The position numbers and the translations under genes were made by a program. The notes beneath the pieces were generated by a model. That model was not told the DNA's origin. It saw only the letters and a program-made list of their open reading frames with translations, and ran no database searches. Of a DNA stretch of 42,690 nt, positions 1 to 6,835 are shown in pieces. Position 1 is the stretch's first letter. Every line of letters begins with the position of its first letter. Origin of the DNA: Clostridia bacterium (GTDB lineage Bacteria; Bacillota; Clostridia; Oscillospirales; SIG627); assembly GCA_017439965.1 (NCBI GenBank), contig JAFSID010000006.1, positions 1-42,690 of the forward strand. Reading direction: 5' to 3'.

Positions 1-267
1 ACCTCCATCGGTCAGGGTGCGTTCAGAAACTGCCAGAGACTTACTAAGATAACTCTCCCCGAGGCAGTAACAAGAATTGAAAAGACCGCATTCGTATCCT
101 GCTCAGGTCTTACCGAGATATACATCCCCAAGGGTGTAGTTGAGGTAGGCACGGGAATCTTCGAAAGATGCAAGCCCGCTAATATCACAGTTAAGACTAA
201 GAGCCGTGTTGCAATTTCCGTTATCTCCGCTGAGTATCCTGAAGTAACTATCGTTACTGATTTTTAA
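1..267 (+). CDS. BspA-type leucine-rich-repeat protein, C-terminal fragment
   Basis: The first 267 bases form an open frame that enters from outside the window and ends at TAA (265-267), giving 88 residues. The pattern is that of LRR_5/BspA repeats: 'IGQGAFRNCQRLTKITLPEAV' type units (aromatic-x-x-C-x-x-L-x-x-I-x-x-P) repeat about every 23 residues, here as AFRNC..LTKITLP and AFVSC..LTEIYIP. Proteins of this family are usually secreted or surface-exposed and bind host or polymeric ligands; that role is inferred because the N-terminus, with any signal peptide, is missing. The repeats stop about 35 residues before the end and no cell-wall anchor is visible in the visible part. A strong terminator follows. 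Confidence 0.8.
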   Translation, partial: TSIGQGAFRNCQRLTKITLPEAVTRIEKTAFVSCSGLTEIYIPKGVVEVGTGIFERCKPANITVKTKSRVAISVISAEYPEVTIVTDF

Positions 268-277
268 TCAAACAAAT

Positions 278-312
278 AAAAGTGCATCGCAGAAATGCGG
301 TGCACTTTTTTG
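278..312 (+). terminator. Rho-independent terminator of the LRR gene
   Basis: AAGTGCATCGC pairs with GCGGTGCACTT (one mismatch) around a short loop, followed by TTTTTT. It sits 10 bases after the stop codon. An A-run on the left side also allows weak activity for transcripts arriving from the right. Confidence 0.8.
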
Positions 313-774
313 TTTGATTCTATCGCAGGTCGTCAATGCCTACGGCAGTGAAATTCGCTCATACGAGCGAGTGAAATGCACTTGCGTGCGTGAAATGTGC
401 TAAAGCACGTGAAATGTTTCACTTTGTGAAACGTTAAGGAAGAAAACCGCAAGCGGTTTTCAAAAATTAATCAGATAATAATCAAATAATAATCAAATAA
501 AATGGAGAAAGCGAAGCTTTAAACCACACCTCTTCACTATTACAGCTTACTTATTACTTTAATATTTTAATATTTTAGGTCTATATATAACCCTAAGTTA
601 TTTTTTAGATTAGGTCTATATATAGACCTGTTTTTTATCTGTACGGACTATATACGGTCCGAATTATATATAACCTAAAAATGAATTGCTCAGGGCAATT
701 CATTTTTTAAGCCATAAAAGTTTTTGCGGGTAAAGGGGGCTTTTCCCAAAAAGCCTCCTTTCACTGATAAAAAG

Positions 775-806
775 AAGAAAGCGGACTCCGTTGAGTCCGC
801 TTTCTT
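775..806 (-). terminator. Terminator of ftrC-trxA and head of element A
   Basis: AAGAAAGCGGACTC pairs perfectly with GAGTCCGCTTTCTT across a four-base loop; on the minus strand it is followed by CTTTTTATC. It starts 9 bases after the trxA stop. The same stem, with other loops, follows the ABC importer at 27048 and addB at 33570. Confidence 0.85.
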
Positions 807-815
807 CCTCTTATC

Positions 816-1121
816 TCAAAACAATTTCTTTTCAAGCTCTTCCTTCGTGTGATAGCCGACGATGGTTTCGATAAGCTTACCCTTTTCAAAATAGAGAAGG
901 GTAGGGATGCTGACTATATTGAACTTGATTGCAAGCTCGGGATAATCGTCAACGTTTACCTTGCCGACGGTAATTTCGGGATGCTTTTCGGCAATTGCCT
1001 CAACGTGAGGTGCGATAAGACGACAGGGACCGCACCAGGTTGCCCAGAAGTCAACAAGCACTCTGTCATTTGTCTTGACGGTCTCTTCAAAATTTTCTTT
1101 AGTTAAAACTATCTCAGCCAT
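816..1121 (-). CDS. trxA: Thioredoxin
   Basis: A 101-residue thioredoxin-fold protein. The active site WCGPC is at about residues 29-33 (FWATWCGPC) and the cis-proline motif is in IVSIPTLLYF. It reduces disulfides in cytosolic proteins such as ribonucleotide reductase and peroxiredoxins. The gene lies 11 bases behind ftrC, so the two are one transcript: the reductant is then expected to be ferredoxin through the iron-sulfur reductase rather than NADPH through TrxB. The ribosome binding site AAGGAG is in the short gap before the ATG. Confidence 0.95.
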   Translation of the reverse strand: MAEIVLTKENFEETVKTNDRVLVDFWATWCGPCRLIAPHVEAIAEKHPEITVGKVNVDDYPELAIKFNIVSIPTLLYFEKGKLIETIVGYHTKEELEKKLF

Positions 1122-1132
1122 AATAAACTCCT

Positions 1133-1330
1133 TTATTTTTCCTTATAGTAAAGCATACAGTGGCAGTAGCCCTCATAATCGGGGTCGGCAATCTGTGCCT
1201 TGAACTCCTCGCACATACACTTATATTCTTCCTTTATTTCGCGTCGGCAGGGACAGTAGCCTCCTCTTTCACGAAGCCCCTCCTTGACGACCTTTACGAT
1301 TTCGGCGTCCTCGTTAAGACGTATTTTCAC
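1133..1330 (-). CDS. Ferredoxin-thioredoxin reductase catalytic chain-like protein
   Basis: A 65-residue cysteine-rich protein with CPC at 26-28, CMC at 38-40 and CHC at 56-58, the three-pair layout of the ferredoxin:thioredoxin reductase catalytic subunit, which holds a 4Fe-4S cluster next to a redox disulfide. The spacing (9 and 15 residues between pairs) differs from the plant enzyme's 16 and 8, and the middle pair is CMC, not CPC. Plant FTR needs a variable subunit; none is visible here, as is usual for bacterial forms. The start is GTG (1330), 9 bases after AAGGAG. It is immediately upstream of trxA, which supports electron flow from ferredoxin to thioredoxin. Confidence 0.85.
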   Translation of the reverse strand: MKIRLNEDAEIVKVVKEGLRERGGYCPCRREIKEEYKCMCEEFKAQIADPDYEGYCHCMLYYKEK

Positions 1331-1379
1331 GGCACGGCACTCCTTTCAATATGAATATTCTATCCAACTTCTTGAAAAA

Positions 1380-1408
1380 ATTATACTTTGATTTATATAT
1401 TTTGTCAA
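1380..1408 (-). promoter_or_regulatory. Sigma-A promoter of ftrC-trxA
   Basis: On the minus strand TTGACA (1408-1403) and TATAAT (1385-1380) are both perfect consensus with a 17-base spacer. The start of transcription would fall about 45 bases before the ftrC GTG. Confidence 0.85.
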
Positions 1409-1481
1409 TGGGATATTTGTTAACATTTAATGGGTTTACTTTTTTTAAAAACGGTGATAGAATTGTTGCGAGGTGAAAATA

Positions 1482-2192
1482 ATGGGAATTGAAAAAACAT
1501 TGACGGTCACGAGCTTTGACGTTATGCCCGACCGTGAAATAAAGCCGTCGGCACTCTTCCGCTATTATCAGCAGGTTGCCCGTGAGCATCTTGACTCACT
1601 CGGACTCGTGCTTGACGTAATGCTTGAAAAACGCTGCGTTTTCGTTATCACACGAATGAAGCAGGTCTTTTATTCCTCCATCCGTGATTACGATGAAATA
1701 TCTATAAAAACCTCGTCAAGAGTAATCAAGGGCGCGGTATTCACCCGTGACTATTGTGTCACACGTGACGGTGAGACGGTTGCCGAGGCATCGACTCAGT
1801 GGGCGCTTATCGACCTTGACTCAAGACGCATATGCCGTCCGTCAGTTTATGCCGACTATTTTGACGTTCAAGAGGAGCTTTGTTCCTTTACGGATATCAA
1901 AAAGAGCGTTATGCCAGAGAGCTTTGACGGTAAATCTACCTACCGCGTAGTATTTTCGGATATTGATGAGAATTATCATATGAACAATACCCGTTATACC
2001 GATATATGCCTTGACGTGATAGGCGGTATTGATGGCGGTATCGGTGAGATATCGGTTGATTTTCTCTCGGAGGCAAGGCTTGACGACGAGCTTGTCATTC
2101 ATTGGAGCGAGGATGACGGCACGTATTTCTTCTCTGCCGAGAATCTGACGAGCACAAAAAATTGCTTTAACGCAGTCATAAAAAAGAGATGA
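1482..2192 (+). CDS. Acyl-ACP thioesterase
   Basis: A 236-residue protein of the FatA/FatB-like acyl-ACP thioesterase family: two hot-dog halves that release fatty acids from acyl carrier protein in the cytosol. The N-terminal half has the family start (DVMPDREIKPSALFRYYQQVA) and the C-terminal half carries the catalytic segment DENYHMNNTRYTD, equivalent to the D-x-N-x-H-x-N-N motif of plant FatB. An in-frame GTG at 1473 lies inside the Shine-Dalgarno sequence GAGGTG; the ATG at 1482, six bases later, is the better start. It converges on the NUDIX gene and shares a terminator with it. Many gut Clostridia carry such a single gene outside the fas cluster. Confidence 0.88.
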   Translation: MGIEKTLTVTSFDVMPDREIKPSALFRYYQQVAREHLDSLGLVLDVMLEKRCVFVITRMKQVFYSSIRDYDEISIKTSSRVIKGAVFTRDYCVTRDGETVAEASTQWALIDLDSRRICRPSVYADYFDVQEELCSFTDIKKSVMPESFDGKSTYRVVFSDIDENYHMNNTRYTDICLDVIGGIDGGIGEISVDFLSEARLDDELVIHWSEDDGTYFFSAENLTSTKNCFNAVIKKR

Positions 2193-2217
2193 GCAGGAAT
2201 TATCCTGCTCATTTTTT
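2184..2217. terminator. Bidirectional terminator between the thioesterase and NUDIX genes
   Basis: GAGCAGGA pairs with TCCTGCTC around ATTA, with AAAAAAGAGAT on the left and ATTTTTTA on the right, so it can end transcripts from both convergent genes. It overlaps the area of both stop codons. Confidence 0.85.
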
Positions 2218-2758
2218 ATACGCTCTGCTCAAGATATTTTGCTACCTTCAGAATCAAAAGCTGTGTTTTGCCGTCGGTAATTTCTCCGTTCATTACCATT
2301 TCGACAGCCCTTTCAAGCGGAATTGCCACAACGTCGAGGAACTCGTCCTCATCGGGATGGGCAACGCCGTTTTTCAGCCCTCGCGCAAGGTAGGTTTCAA
2401 TAACCTCGTCGCAAAAGCCGGGAGAGGCAACGTACGAGCCGAGGTGTACGATATCCTCGGAGAGCATACCCGTCTCCTCCTCAAGCTCACGGTGACAGCA
2501 GTCGAGCGGATCCTCGTCGAGCGAATCGCGCTTTCCTGCGGGAAGCTCCAAAAGCTCACTGCCGATAGGATAGCGGAACTGCCTTACAAAGAGAAGCTCG
2601 CCCTTATCGTTGAGAGGCGCAACGCATATTGCACCCTTGTGACGAACGACGTCACGGTGAGCACTCGCTCCGTTTTCAAGCTCGACGGTATCGCTGTAAA
2701 CGTTGATTATATGACCTCCGTATTTAAGCTCGGAGGAAAGCTTCTTTTCAGTATGCAT
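2216..2758 (-). CDS. NUDIX hydrolase, ADP-ribose pyrophosphatase type
   Basis: A 180-residue NUDIX protein. The Nudix box runs from GKRDSL through HRELEEETGM (about residues 75-97), with the catalytic RExxEE core intact; compared with the usual G-x5-E spacing there is one extra residue. The N-terminal VYSDTVELENG and the downstream SPGFCDE segment are typical of ADP-ribose pyrophosphatases, which hydrolyse ADP-ribose to AMP and ribose 5-phosphate. It lies 8 bases after the dGTPase stop, in the same direction, and has no clear Shine-Dalgarno sequence, which suggests translation coupled to the upstream gene. The exact substrate cannot be told from sequence. Confidence 0.88.
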   Translation of the reverse strand: MHTEKKLSSELKYGGHIINVYSDTVELENGASAHRDVVRHKGAICVAPLNDKGELLFVRQFRYPIGSELLELPAGKRDSLDEDPLDCCHRELEEETGMLSEDIVHLGSYVASPGFCDEVIETYLARGLKNGVAHPDEDEFLDVVAIPLERAVEMVMNGEITDGKTQLLILKVAKYLEQSV

Positions 2759-2766
2759 AGTGTTTA

Positions 2767-3969
2767 TTAAAAGCTGATTATCTCGTTATAGGTGTCAATT
2801 GCAAACTTATCGGTCATACCCGACATATAAGTGATAACGGCTTTTTTGTAATCCCTTTCGTCAGTAATGTCAAAAACGACTCTGTTTTTGTTGATATCGG
2901 TATTTTTCATATCCGTGTAAACGAGAAGCCATTCTATAAACCTCTCGATCATCATGGGATAGAATTTACCTATTTTCTTAAGCTCGGTAAAGGTTTCCCA
3001 GCCCTTGTAGGCACCTGCAAGGAGTGAGAATATCTGCTCCAGCACAAGCTTGAAGAAGCGGTCGGAATACTCGACTCTCTCACAACGGTAAATGTGCTTG
3101 AGGTTGAATTTGTTCATAAGGTCCATTGCCTCCTTGATTTCGGGAGACATTGCAATTCCGCGCTCGCCGTCGCTGTTTTCACAGACGTTGGAGATAAAGC
3201 GGTTGATGAGCACCGTGTTATTTATCTTTTCACCCAAAACCTCTGAGAGCGTGTCCTGAAGCTCCTCGATAAGCCATGGGTCAAGTATGCCGAGGTGCAT
3301 TGCATCCTCCATATCACGTCCGATGTAGGATATCTTGTCGGCAATTTTTACAACGCACGCCTCATAGGTGAAGGGCGCGTATTGACTCGGGCGCTGAAAA
3401 TCGGCAAGGTCAATAGCCTCCTCGCGCGGACGGATGCCGTCCTCGGAAACCTCACCGCAGTGGGAAATGATACCGTCACGCACGGCGTAGGTCAGGTCAA
3501 GATTGCGTCGGCACTTGTTGTAGTCCTCAAGAAGCTCGATGTTATCTACCGCCCATATGCCGTTTTTTTCGTGCCAGAAATCCTCGCCGATATGCTCCTT
3601 TGATATAGCCGAGAGAAATTTTTCACCCTTGTGACCGAAGGGCGGATGACCGAGGTCGTGCGCCACCGATATGGCGCGGGTCAGCTCGGTGTTGAGTCCG
3701 AGATATTTTGCAATGGTGTAGCTTATTGACTCAACGTGATTGACGTGCTCGATTCGTGTGCATATGTGGTCACTCTGCGGAGAGAAGAAGACCTGCGTTT
3801 TGTTTCTCAGACGGCGGTAAGCCGACGAGTGAATTATTCTCGTGTAGTCTCTTAAAAACGGACTTCGCATATCACCGTCCTGACGGTAAAGCTCGTCCGC
3901 TCTTGCAACGATGCTCTCCCATTTGGGATTTTCGGGAGTGGCTGCATATTTTTCAAGAACGTTTTCCAA
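2767..3969 (-). CDS. dGTPase-like HD-domain triphosphohydrolase
   Basis: A 400-residue HD-domain protein of the deoxyguanosinetriphosphate triphosphohydrolase family. The signatures are RDYTRIIHSSAYRRLRNKTQVF near the N-terminus, H in RIEHVNHV and the HD pair in AHDLGHPPFGHKGE. These enzymes cut dNTPs to nucleoside plus triphosphate and help set dNTP pools. An in-frame GTG at 3978 sits inside the Shine-Dalgarno AGGAGGTG and is too close; the TTG at 3969, eight bases after AGGAGG, is the likelier start. In many Clostridia this gene precedes dnaG-rpoD; here it is followed by NUDIX and preceded by the sporulation genes. Confidence 0.9.
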   Translation of the reverse strand: MENVLEKYAATPENPKWESIVARADELYRQDGDMRSPFLRDYTRIIHSSAYRRLRNKTQVFFSPQSDHICTRIEHVNHVESISYTIAKYLGLNTELTRAISVAHDLGHPPFGHKGEKFLSAISKEHIGEDFWHEKNGIWAVDNIELLEDYNKCRRNLDLTYAVRDGIISHCGEVSEDGIRPREEAIDLADFQRPSQYAPFTYEACVVKIADKISYIGRDMEDAMHLGILDPWLIEELQDTLSEVLGEKINNTVLINRFISNVCENSDGERGIAMSPEIKEAMDLMNKFNLKHIYRCERVEYSDRFFKLVLEQIFSLLAGAYKGWETFTELKKIGKFYPMMIERFIEWLLVYTDMKNTDINKNRVVFDITDERDYKKAVITYMSGMTDKFAIDTYNEIISF

Positions 3970-4057
3970 AGCGTACACCTCCTGTTTACCTGCTCATTTT
4001 AACATAAAAAGCGCTTATTTACAACACTTTTTTTGCAAAATAAGGGCAAAGAGGCGT

Positions 4058-4360
4058 TCAATTTGCCCCTTTGCCCAATATTTTTTTCTTTTTGACCCCT
4101 CTCACACAAGGGTATGCACGGGAGATGAGAATGATATCGTCTCCGATTTTTTCTATATCCGAAAAGGCAAACTTGCGCCATTCCTGAGCCTTCATACAAA
4201 ACGGGTCGCGCTGAATGGGGACTATAAAATACCTTATCTCACCGCAGGACATATCAAGCTCGGCGTCACTTATAAATCCGAGCCTTTCACCCGTCGAGGT
4301 GTTTACCACCTCCTTTTTCTCAAGACATCTGAAATTGGTAAAGCCAACCGTCTCCTCCAT
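4058..4360 (-). CDS. YlmC/YmxH family sporulation protein (PRC-barrel)
   Basis: A 100-residue PRC-barrel protein. The N-terminal FRCLEKKEVVNTSTGERLGFISD is the typical YlmC/YmxH opening, and the rest alternates beta strands with GDDIILI at about 75-81. The family is confined to spore formers and has no firm biochemical role. It begins 13 bases after sigE (Shine-Dalgarno GGAGG), so it belongs to the spoIIGA-sigE transcription unit. The C-terminus is very basic (GVKKKKILGKG). Confidence 0.88.
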   Translation of the reverse strand: MEETVGFTNFRCLEKKEVVNTSTGERLGFISDAELDMSCGEIRYFIVPIQRDPFCMKAQEWRKFAFSDIEKIGDDIILISRAYPCVRGVKKKKILGKGAN

Positions 4361-4373
4361 AAAAAAGCCTCCG

Positions 4374-5090
4374 TTAAAAAATACTTGATTGCTTTGTTAT
4401 ATCCTTTTTTAACTGCTTTATTATTTTCTTTTCAAGCCGCGAGATGTAGGATTGAGAAATGCCCATTTCATCGGCAAGCTCCTTCTGTGTCATTTCCTTC
4501 TTGCCCGACAGACCGAAGCGCCTTTCGATTATCTCCCGCTCGCGTCCCTTGAGCCGTGATACCGCAAGGTGTATCATCCGCCTTTCCTCTTCCTCCTCCA
4601 GCCTTTCGTGTACCTCGGTACCGTCACCTAAAACGTCGGACAAAAGAAGCTCGTTGCCGTCACCGTCGCAGGAGAGAGGCTCGTCAATGGACACCTCCAG
4701 CCTCTGTGAGCCTGTCCGCCTTATGTACATAAGTATCTCGTTTTCAATGCACTTTGAGGCGTAGGTGGCTATTTTGATGTTTTTGTCGGGACGAAAGGTG
4801 TTGAGAGCCTTTACGAGTCCGATGGTGCCGATGGACACGAGGTCCTCGCTTCCGACTCCCGTGTTTTCAAACTTCTTGGCAATGTACACGACCAGCCTTA
4901 AATTGTGTTCGATGAGCTTGTCCCGACATTCTCTTTGCACAGAAGCGTCGGGGGATATAAGACCCTCGATAGCCTCACGCTCCTCACACTCCTCAAGTGG
5001 AGGAGGAAGGGTCTGCGCCCCGTTAATATAGTATATTTCTCCTTTATCGACAATATGAAAAAGCCTTTTAAAAAATTCGATAATTTTCAT
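4374..5090 (-). CDS. sigE: RNA polymerase sporulation sigma factor SigE, precursor
   Basis: A 238-residue sigma-70 family protein. It has an amphipathic pro-peptide of about 18 residues (MKIIEFFKRLFHIVDKGE) before IYYINGAQTLPPPL, which matches the pro-sigma-E cleavage region of Bacillus. Region 2 is NLRLVVYIAKKFENTGVGSED and region 4 holds the helix-turn-helix MTQKELADEMGISQSYISRLEK. SigE drives mother-cell transcription after asymmetric division. GTG at 5099 is possible, but GAGGTG followed six bases later by ATG at 5090 fits better. SpoIIGA, its presumed protease, is directly upstream with its stop inside the sigE ribosome binding site. sigG, which follows sigE in Bacillus and many Clostridia, is not here. 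Confidence 0.95.
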   Translation of the reverse strand: MKIIEFFKRLFHIVDKGEIYYINGAQTLPPPLEECEEREAIEGLISPDASVQRECRDKLIEHNLRLVVYIAKKFENTGVGSEDLVSIGTIGLVKALNTFRPDKNIKIATYASKCIENEILMYIRRTGSQRLEVSIDEPLSCDGDGNELLLSDVLGDGTEVHERLEEEEERRMIHLAVSRLKGREREIIERRFGLSGKKEMTQKELADEMGISQSYISRLEKKIIKQLKKDITKQSSIF

Positions 5091-5095
5091 TTTTT

Positions 5096-5836
5096 TCACC
5101 TCAACGGAGCCAGCCCGTCACAGCCTGCAAAGTCCTCGCAGGAGCTGTCGGGAAGCACCATAAATTTTTCGCCCGATTCCGTATCTCCCTCAAAGAGCAC
5201 CTCGTCCGCCTCGTAAACGGTCGCCTCCTTAACGCCCGTCGCACCCTTGATAAGAAGCGTGCGACTCGTCAAGCCCTCGGGGATACGGAGCTTTTGCAGT
5301 GCCGCGCGGCTTAAAAAAATAATCCTTCTGTCACTTACGGGGTCACGGGCAAGGTTGCCGCTGTCAATAAGAAGCGTCAGCCTCGCCTGACTCTCGCCAA
5401 GCCTGACGGTTGCCGTGACCGTCGGCGTTTTTATTGATTTCAAAAGCCTTTTTTGTACCCATCTGAATAAGAGAGAGGCAAGAGCCGACACGAGTATGAC
5501 GGGGATAAGGATGAGGGAGGAGCGTATAAGACCGCTTATCACCGACACGCCTCCGCCGATAAAAATTTCAACGCACCATAGCATAAGAGACGGTATCACA
5601 ACATTGCCCGAAAATGCAAGCTTGCAGATAAGAGGCGTGAGTGCGATAAGAAGCAGAAGGTCAAGGGGCGTGTCAATAAAGCATAACGCAACCGATAAAA
5701 GCGCGGATAATACCGAGGCGGTAACCAGCCTTAAGGCGCTTGATGACCTGTGACATACGGCAGAGACCGAATAGATGGCTATGTAATCAATACAGAGATT
5801 TACAAAAAAATATACGTCAAGATAGATTTTAATCAC
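5096..5836 (-). CDS. spoIIGA: Sigma-E processing peptidase SpoIIGA
   Basis: About 243-246 residues. The N-terminal half has five hydrophobic segments (KIYLDVYFFVNLCIDYIAIY and following), and the C-terminal half is a retropepsin-like domain with the catalytic motif LLIDSGNLARDP (Asp at about residue 159). It cleaves the pro-peptide of SigE at the septum after receiving the forespore signal. The family length is about 290-310 in Bacillus, so this is a short form. The start is uncertain: the GTG at 5836 overlaps the only Shine-Dalgarno (GAGGTG), while the codon six bases after it is ATC (5827). Its TGA overlaps the sigE ribosome binding site, so the two are translationally linked. Confidence 0.92.
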   Translation of the reverse strand: MIKIYLDVYFFVNLCIDYIAIYSVSAVCHRSSSALRLVTASVLSALLSVALCFIDTPLDLLLLIALTPLICKLAFSGNVVIPSLMLWCVEIFIGGGVSVISGLIRSSLILIPVILVSALASLLFRWVQKRLLKSIKTPTVTATVRLGESQARLTLLIDSGNLARDPVSDRRIIFLSRAALQKLRIPEGLTSRTLLIKGATGVKEATVYEADEVLFEGDTESGEKFMVLPDSSCEDFAGCDGLAPLR

Positions 5837-5846
5837 CTCGACGTAT

Positions 5847-5880
5847 ATTATATAACGCTGTGTTTGAATTTTTTGTCAAA
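5847..5880 (-). promoter_or_regulatory. spoIIGA promoter with long spacer and Spo0A-box match
   Basis: Minus-strand TTGACA (5879-5874) and TATAAT (5852-5847) are separated by 21 bases, too far for an ordinary sigma-A promoter. TTTGTCAAA (5872-5880, plus strand) matches the 0A-box consensus TTTGTCRAA and covers the -35 element. B. subtilis spoIIG is a known sigma-A promoter with a 22-bp spacer that needs Spo0A~P, so direct Spo0A control is inferred. The promoter overlaps the stop codon of the upstream gene and leaves a leader of only about 15 bases. Confidence 0.65.
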
Positions 5881-6835
5881 TCTCGTCCTTGAAGAAAACC
5901 GAGTCCACCTCAAACTCACGTCCCTTGAGATAGGCAAGAGGTGAGTCGGGGCTTTTGGGCTGAAAGGTCAGCTTGTAGGAGTAGAGAGCCTGGAATTTGT
6001 AGCCGAGTCTCTTGTCGTCTCGGTTGACTCCGTACTTTCCGTCACCCACCAAGGCGTGACCCATATCGGCAAATTGCGCTCTTATCTGATGTGTGCGGCC
6101 CGTTAAAAGCTCAACCTCCACAAGTGACATATCACGCTCGCGTGAGCTTTTGAGCACTCTGTAAAGGCTGTGTGCCTCAAGAGCGTTTTTGTGTGGCTTG
6201 TGATAGACCGTGACGGTGTTTGTGTCGGGATTTTTCAAAAGCCAGTTTGAAATCTTACCGCTCTTTTTCTCGGGTATTCCGTGAACGAGCGCAAGATATT
6301 TCTTGTCAAGCTCACGGTTTTTGATAAGCTCGTTTATGCACCTGAGCGCCTCGGCGGTCTTGGCGCAAATGACTATACCGCCCGTGTTTCTGTCAATTCT
6401 GTTACAAAGCGCGGGAATGAAGGAGTTTTCGTTTTTCGGGTCCCACTCGCCCTTTTGATAGAGGTAGGCAAGCACTCGGTTTATGAGCGTGTCTGTCTCG
6501 TTTTTTTCGTCCGAGTGAACGATCAGCCCCGGAACCTTGTCAACGAGCAATACCTTATCGTCCTCGAAAACTATATGCAAATTCGGAACGAGCTTTAAAA
6601 TACTCTCACGGCTTTCCTTCTCGAAAAACTCGTCCTTTATGTAAAGCTCTATTTTGTCACCCTCGGAAAGACGGGTGTTGAGAGGCTCTTTTTTGCCGTT
6701 GAGCTTGATGCGCTTTTCTCGCAGGTAACGGTGCAGAAGGCTTTCGGGAATTGACGGCATAAGCTTTAAAAGAAATTTGTCAAGCCTCTGTCCCGAATCG
6801 TTTTTATTAACTGTGAACTGTCTTATCCTTATCAC
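5876..6835 (-). CDS. RluC/RluD-family pseudouridine synthase
   Basis: About 319 residues. An S4 domain is at the N-terminus (DSGQRLDKFLLKLMPSIPESLLHRYLREKRIKLNGKK), followed by the catalytic domain with the RluA-family motif ALCNRIDRNTGGIVICAKT, whose Asp is the nucleophile, and RTHQIRAQFADMGH. It isomerises uridines in 23S rRNA. The gene overlaps the end of trmB; GTG at 6835 overlaps the trmB stop as GTGA. The usual family N-terminus (M-x-QFTV) would instead correspond to an ATA codon at 6826, so the start is uncertain. Confidence 0.88.
   Translation of the reverse strand: MIRIRQFTVNKNDSGQRLDKFLLKLMPSIPESLLHRYLREKRIKLNGKKEPLNTRLSEGDKIELYIKDEFFEKESRESILKLVPNLHIVFEDDKVLLVDKVPGLIVHSDEKNETDTLINRVLAYLYQKGEWDPKNENSFIPALCNRIDRNTGGIVICAKTAEALRCINELIKNRELDKKYLALVHGIPEKKSGKISNWLLKNPDTNTVTVYHKPHKNALEAHSLYRVLKSSRERDMSLVEVELLTGRTHQIRAQFADMGHALVGDGKYGVNRDDKRLGYKFQALYSYKLTFQPKSPDSPLAYLKGREFEVDSVFFKDEI

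Larger units (their letters stand above)
268..815 (-). repeat. Mosaic intergenic element A (hairpin array, TATATATA palindromes)
   Basis: No credible gene lies in these 548 bases. Read from trxA leftwards it contains: a GAAAGCGGACTC hairpin (775-806); a GGGGGC hairpin (about 735-765); the phrase CCCGCAAAAACTTTTATGGC; a GAATTGC hairpin (683-705); four TATATATA-centred palindromes (661-676, 644-661, 612-629, 577-594); an AT-rich spacer; an AAAACCGC/GCGGTTTT hairpin (447-463); and five small hairpins at about 340-430 joined by the linker ATTTCAC. The first half matches the element at 27048-27150 and the second half matches 33640-33950, so this is a member of a dispersed composite family. The element is oriented away from trxA and abuts the convergent LRR gene. 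Confidence 0.75.

Noticed and set aside
335..430. CRISPR-like or integron-like array
   Set aside because: Variable units are short perfect hairpins, not unique spacers; no integrase is present.
3911..4552. 213-codon plus-strand open frame over ylmC
   Set aside because: Opposite-strand shadow of dGTPase, ylmC and sigE genes.
5415..5753. Plus-strand open frame opposite spoIIGA
   Set aside because: It is antisense to a well-supported gene, lacks a ribosome binding site and has an Arg/Ser-rich shadow composition.
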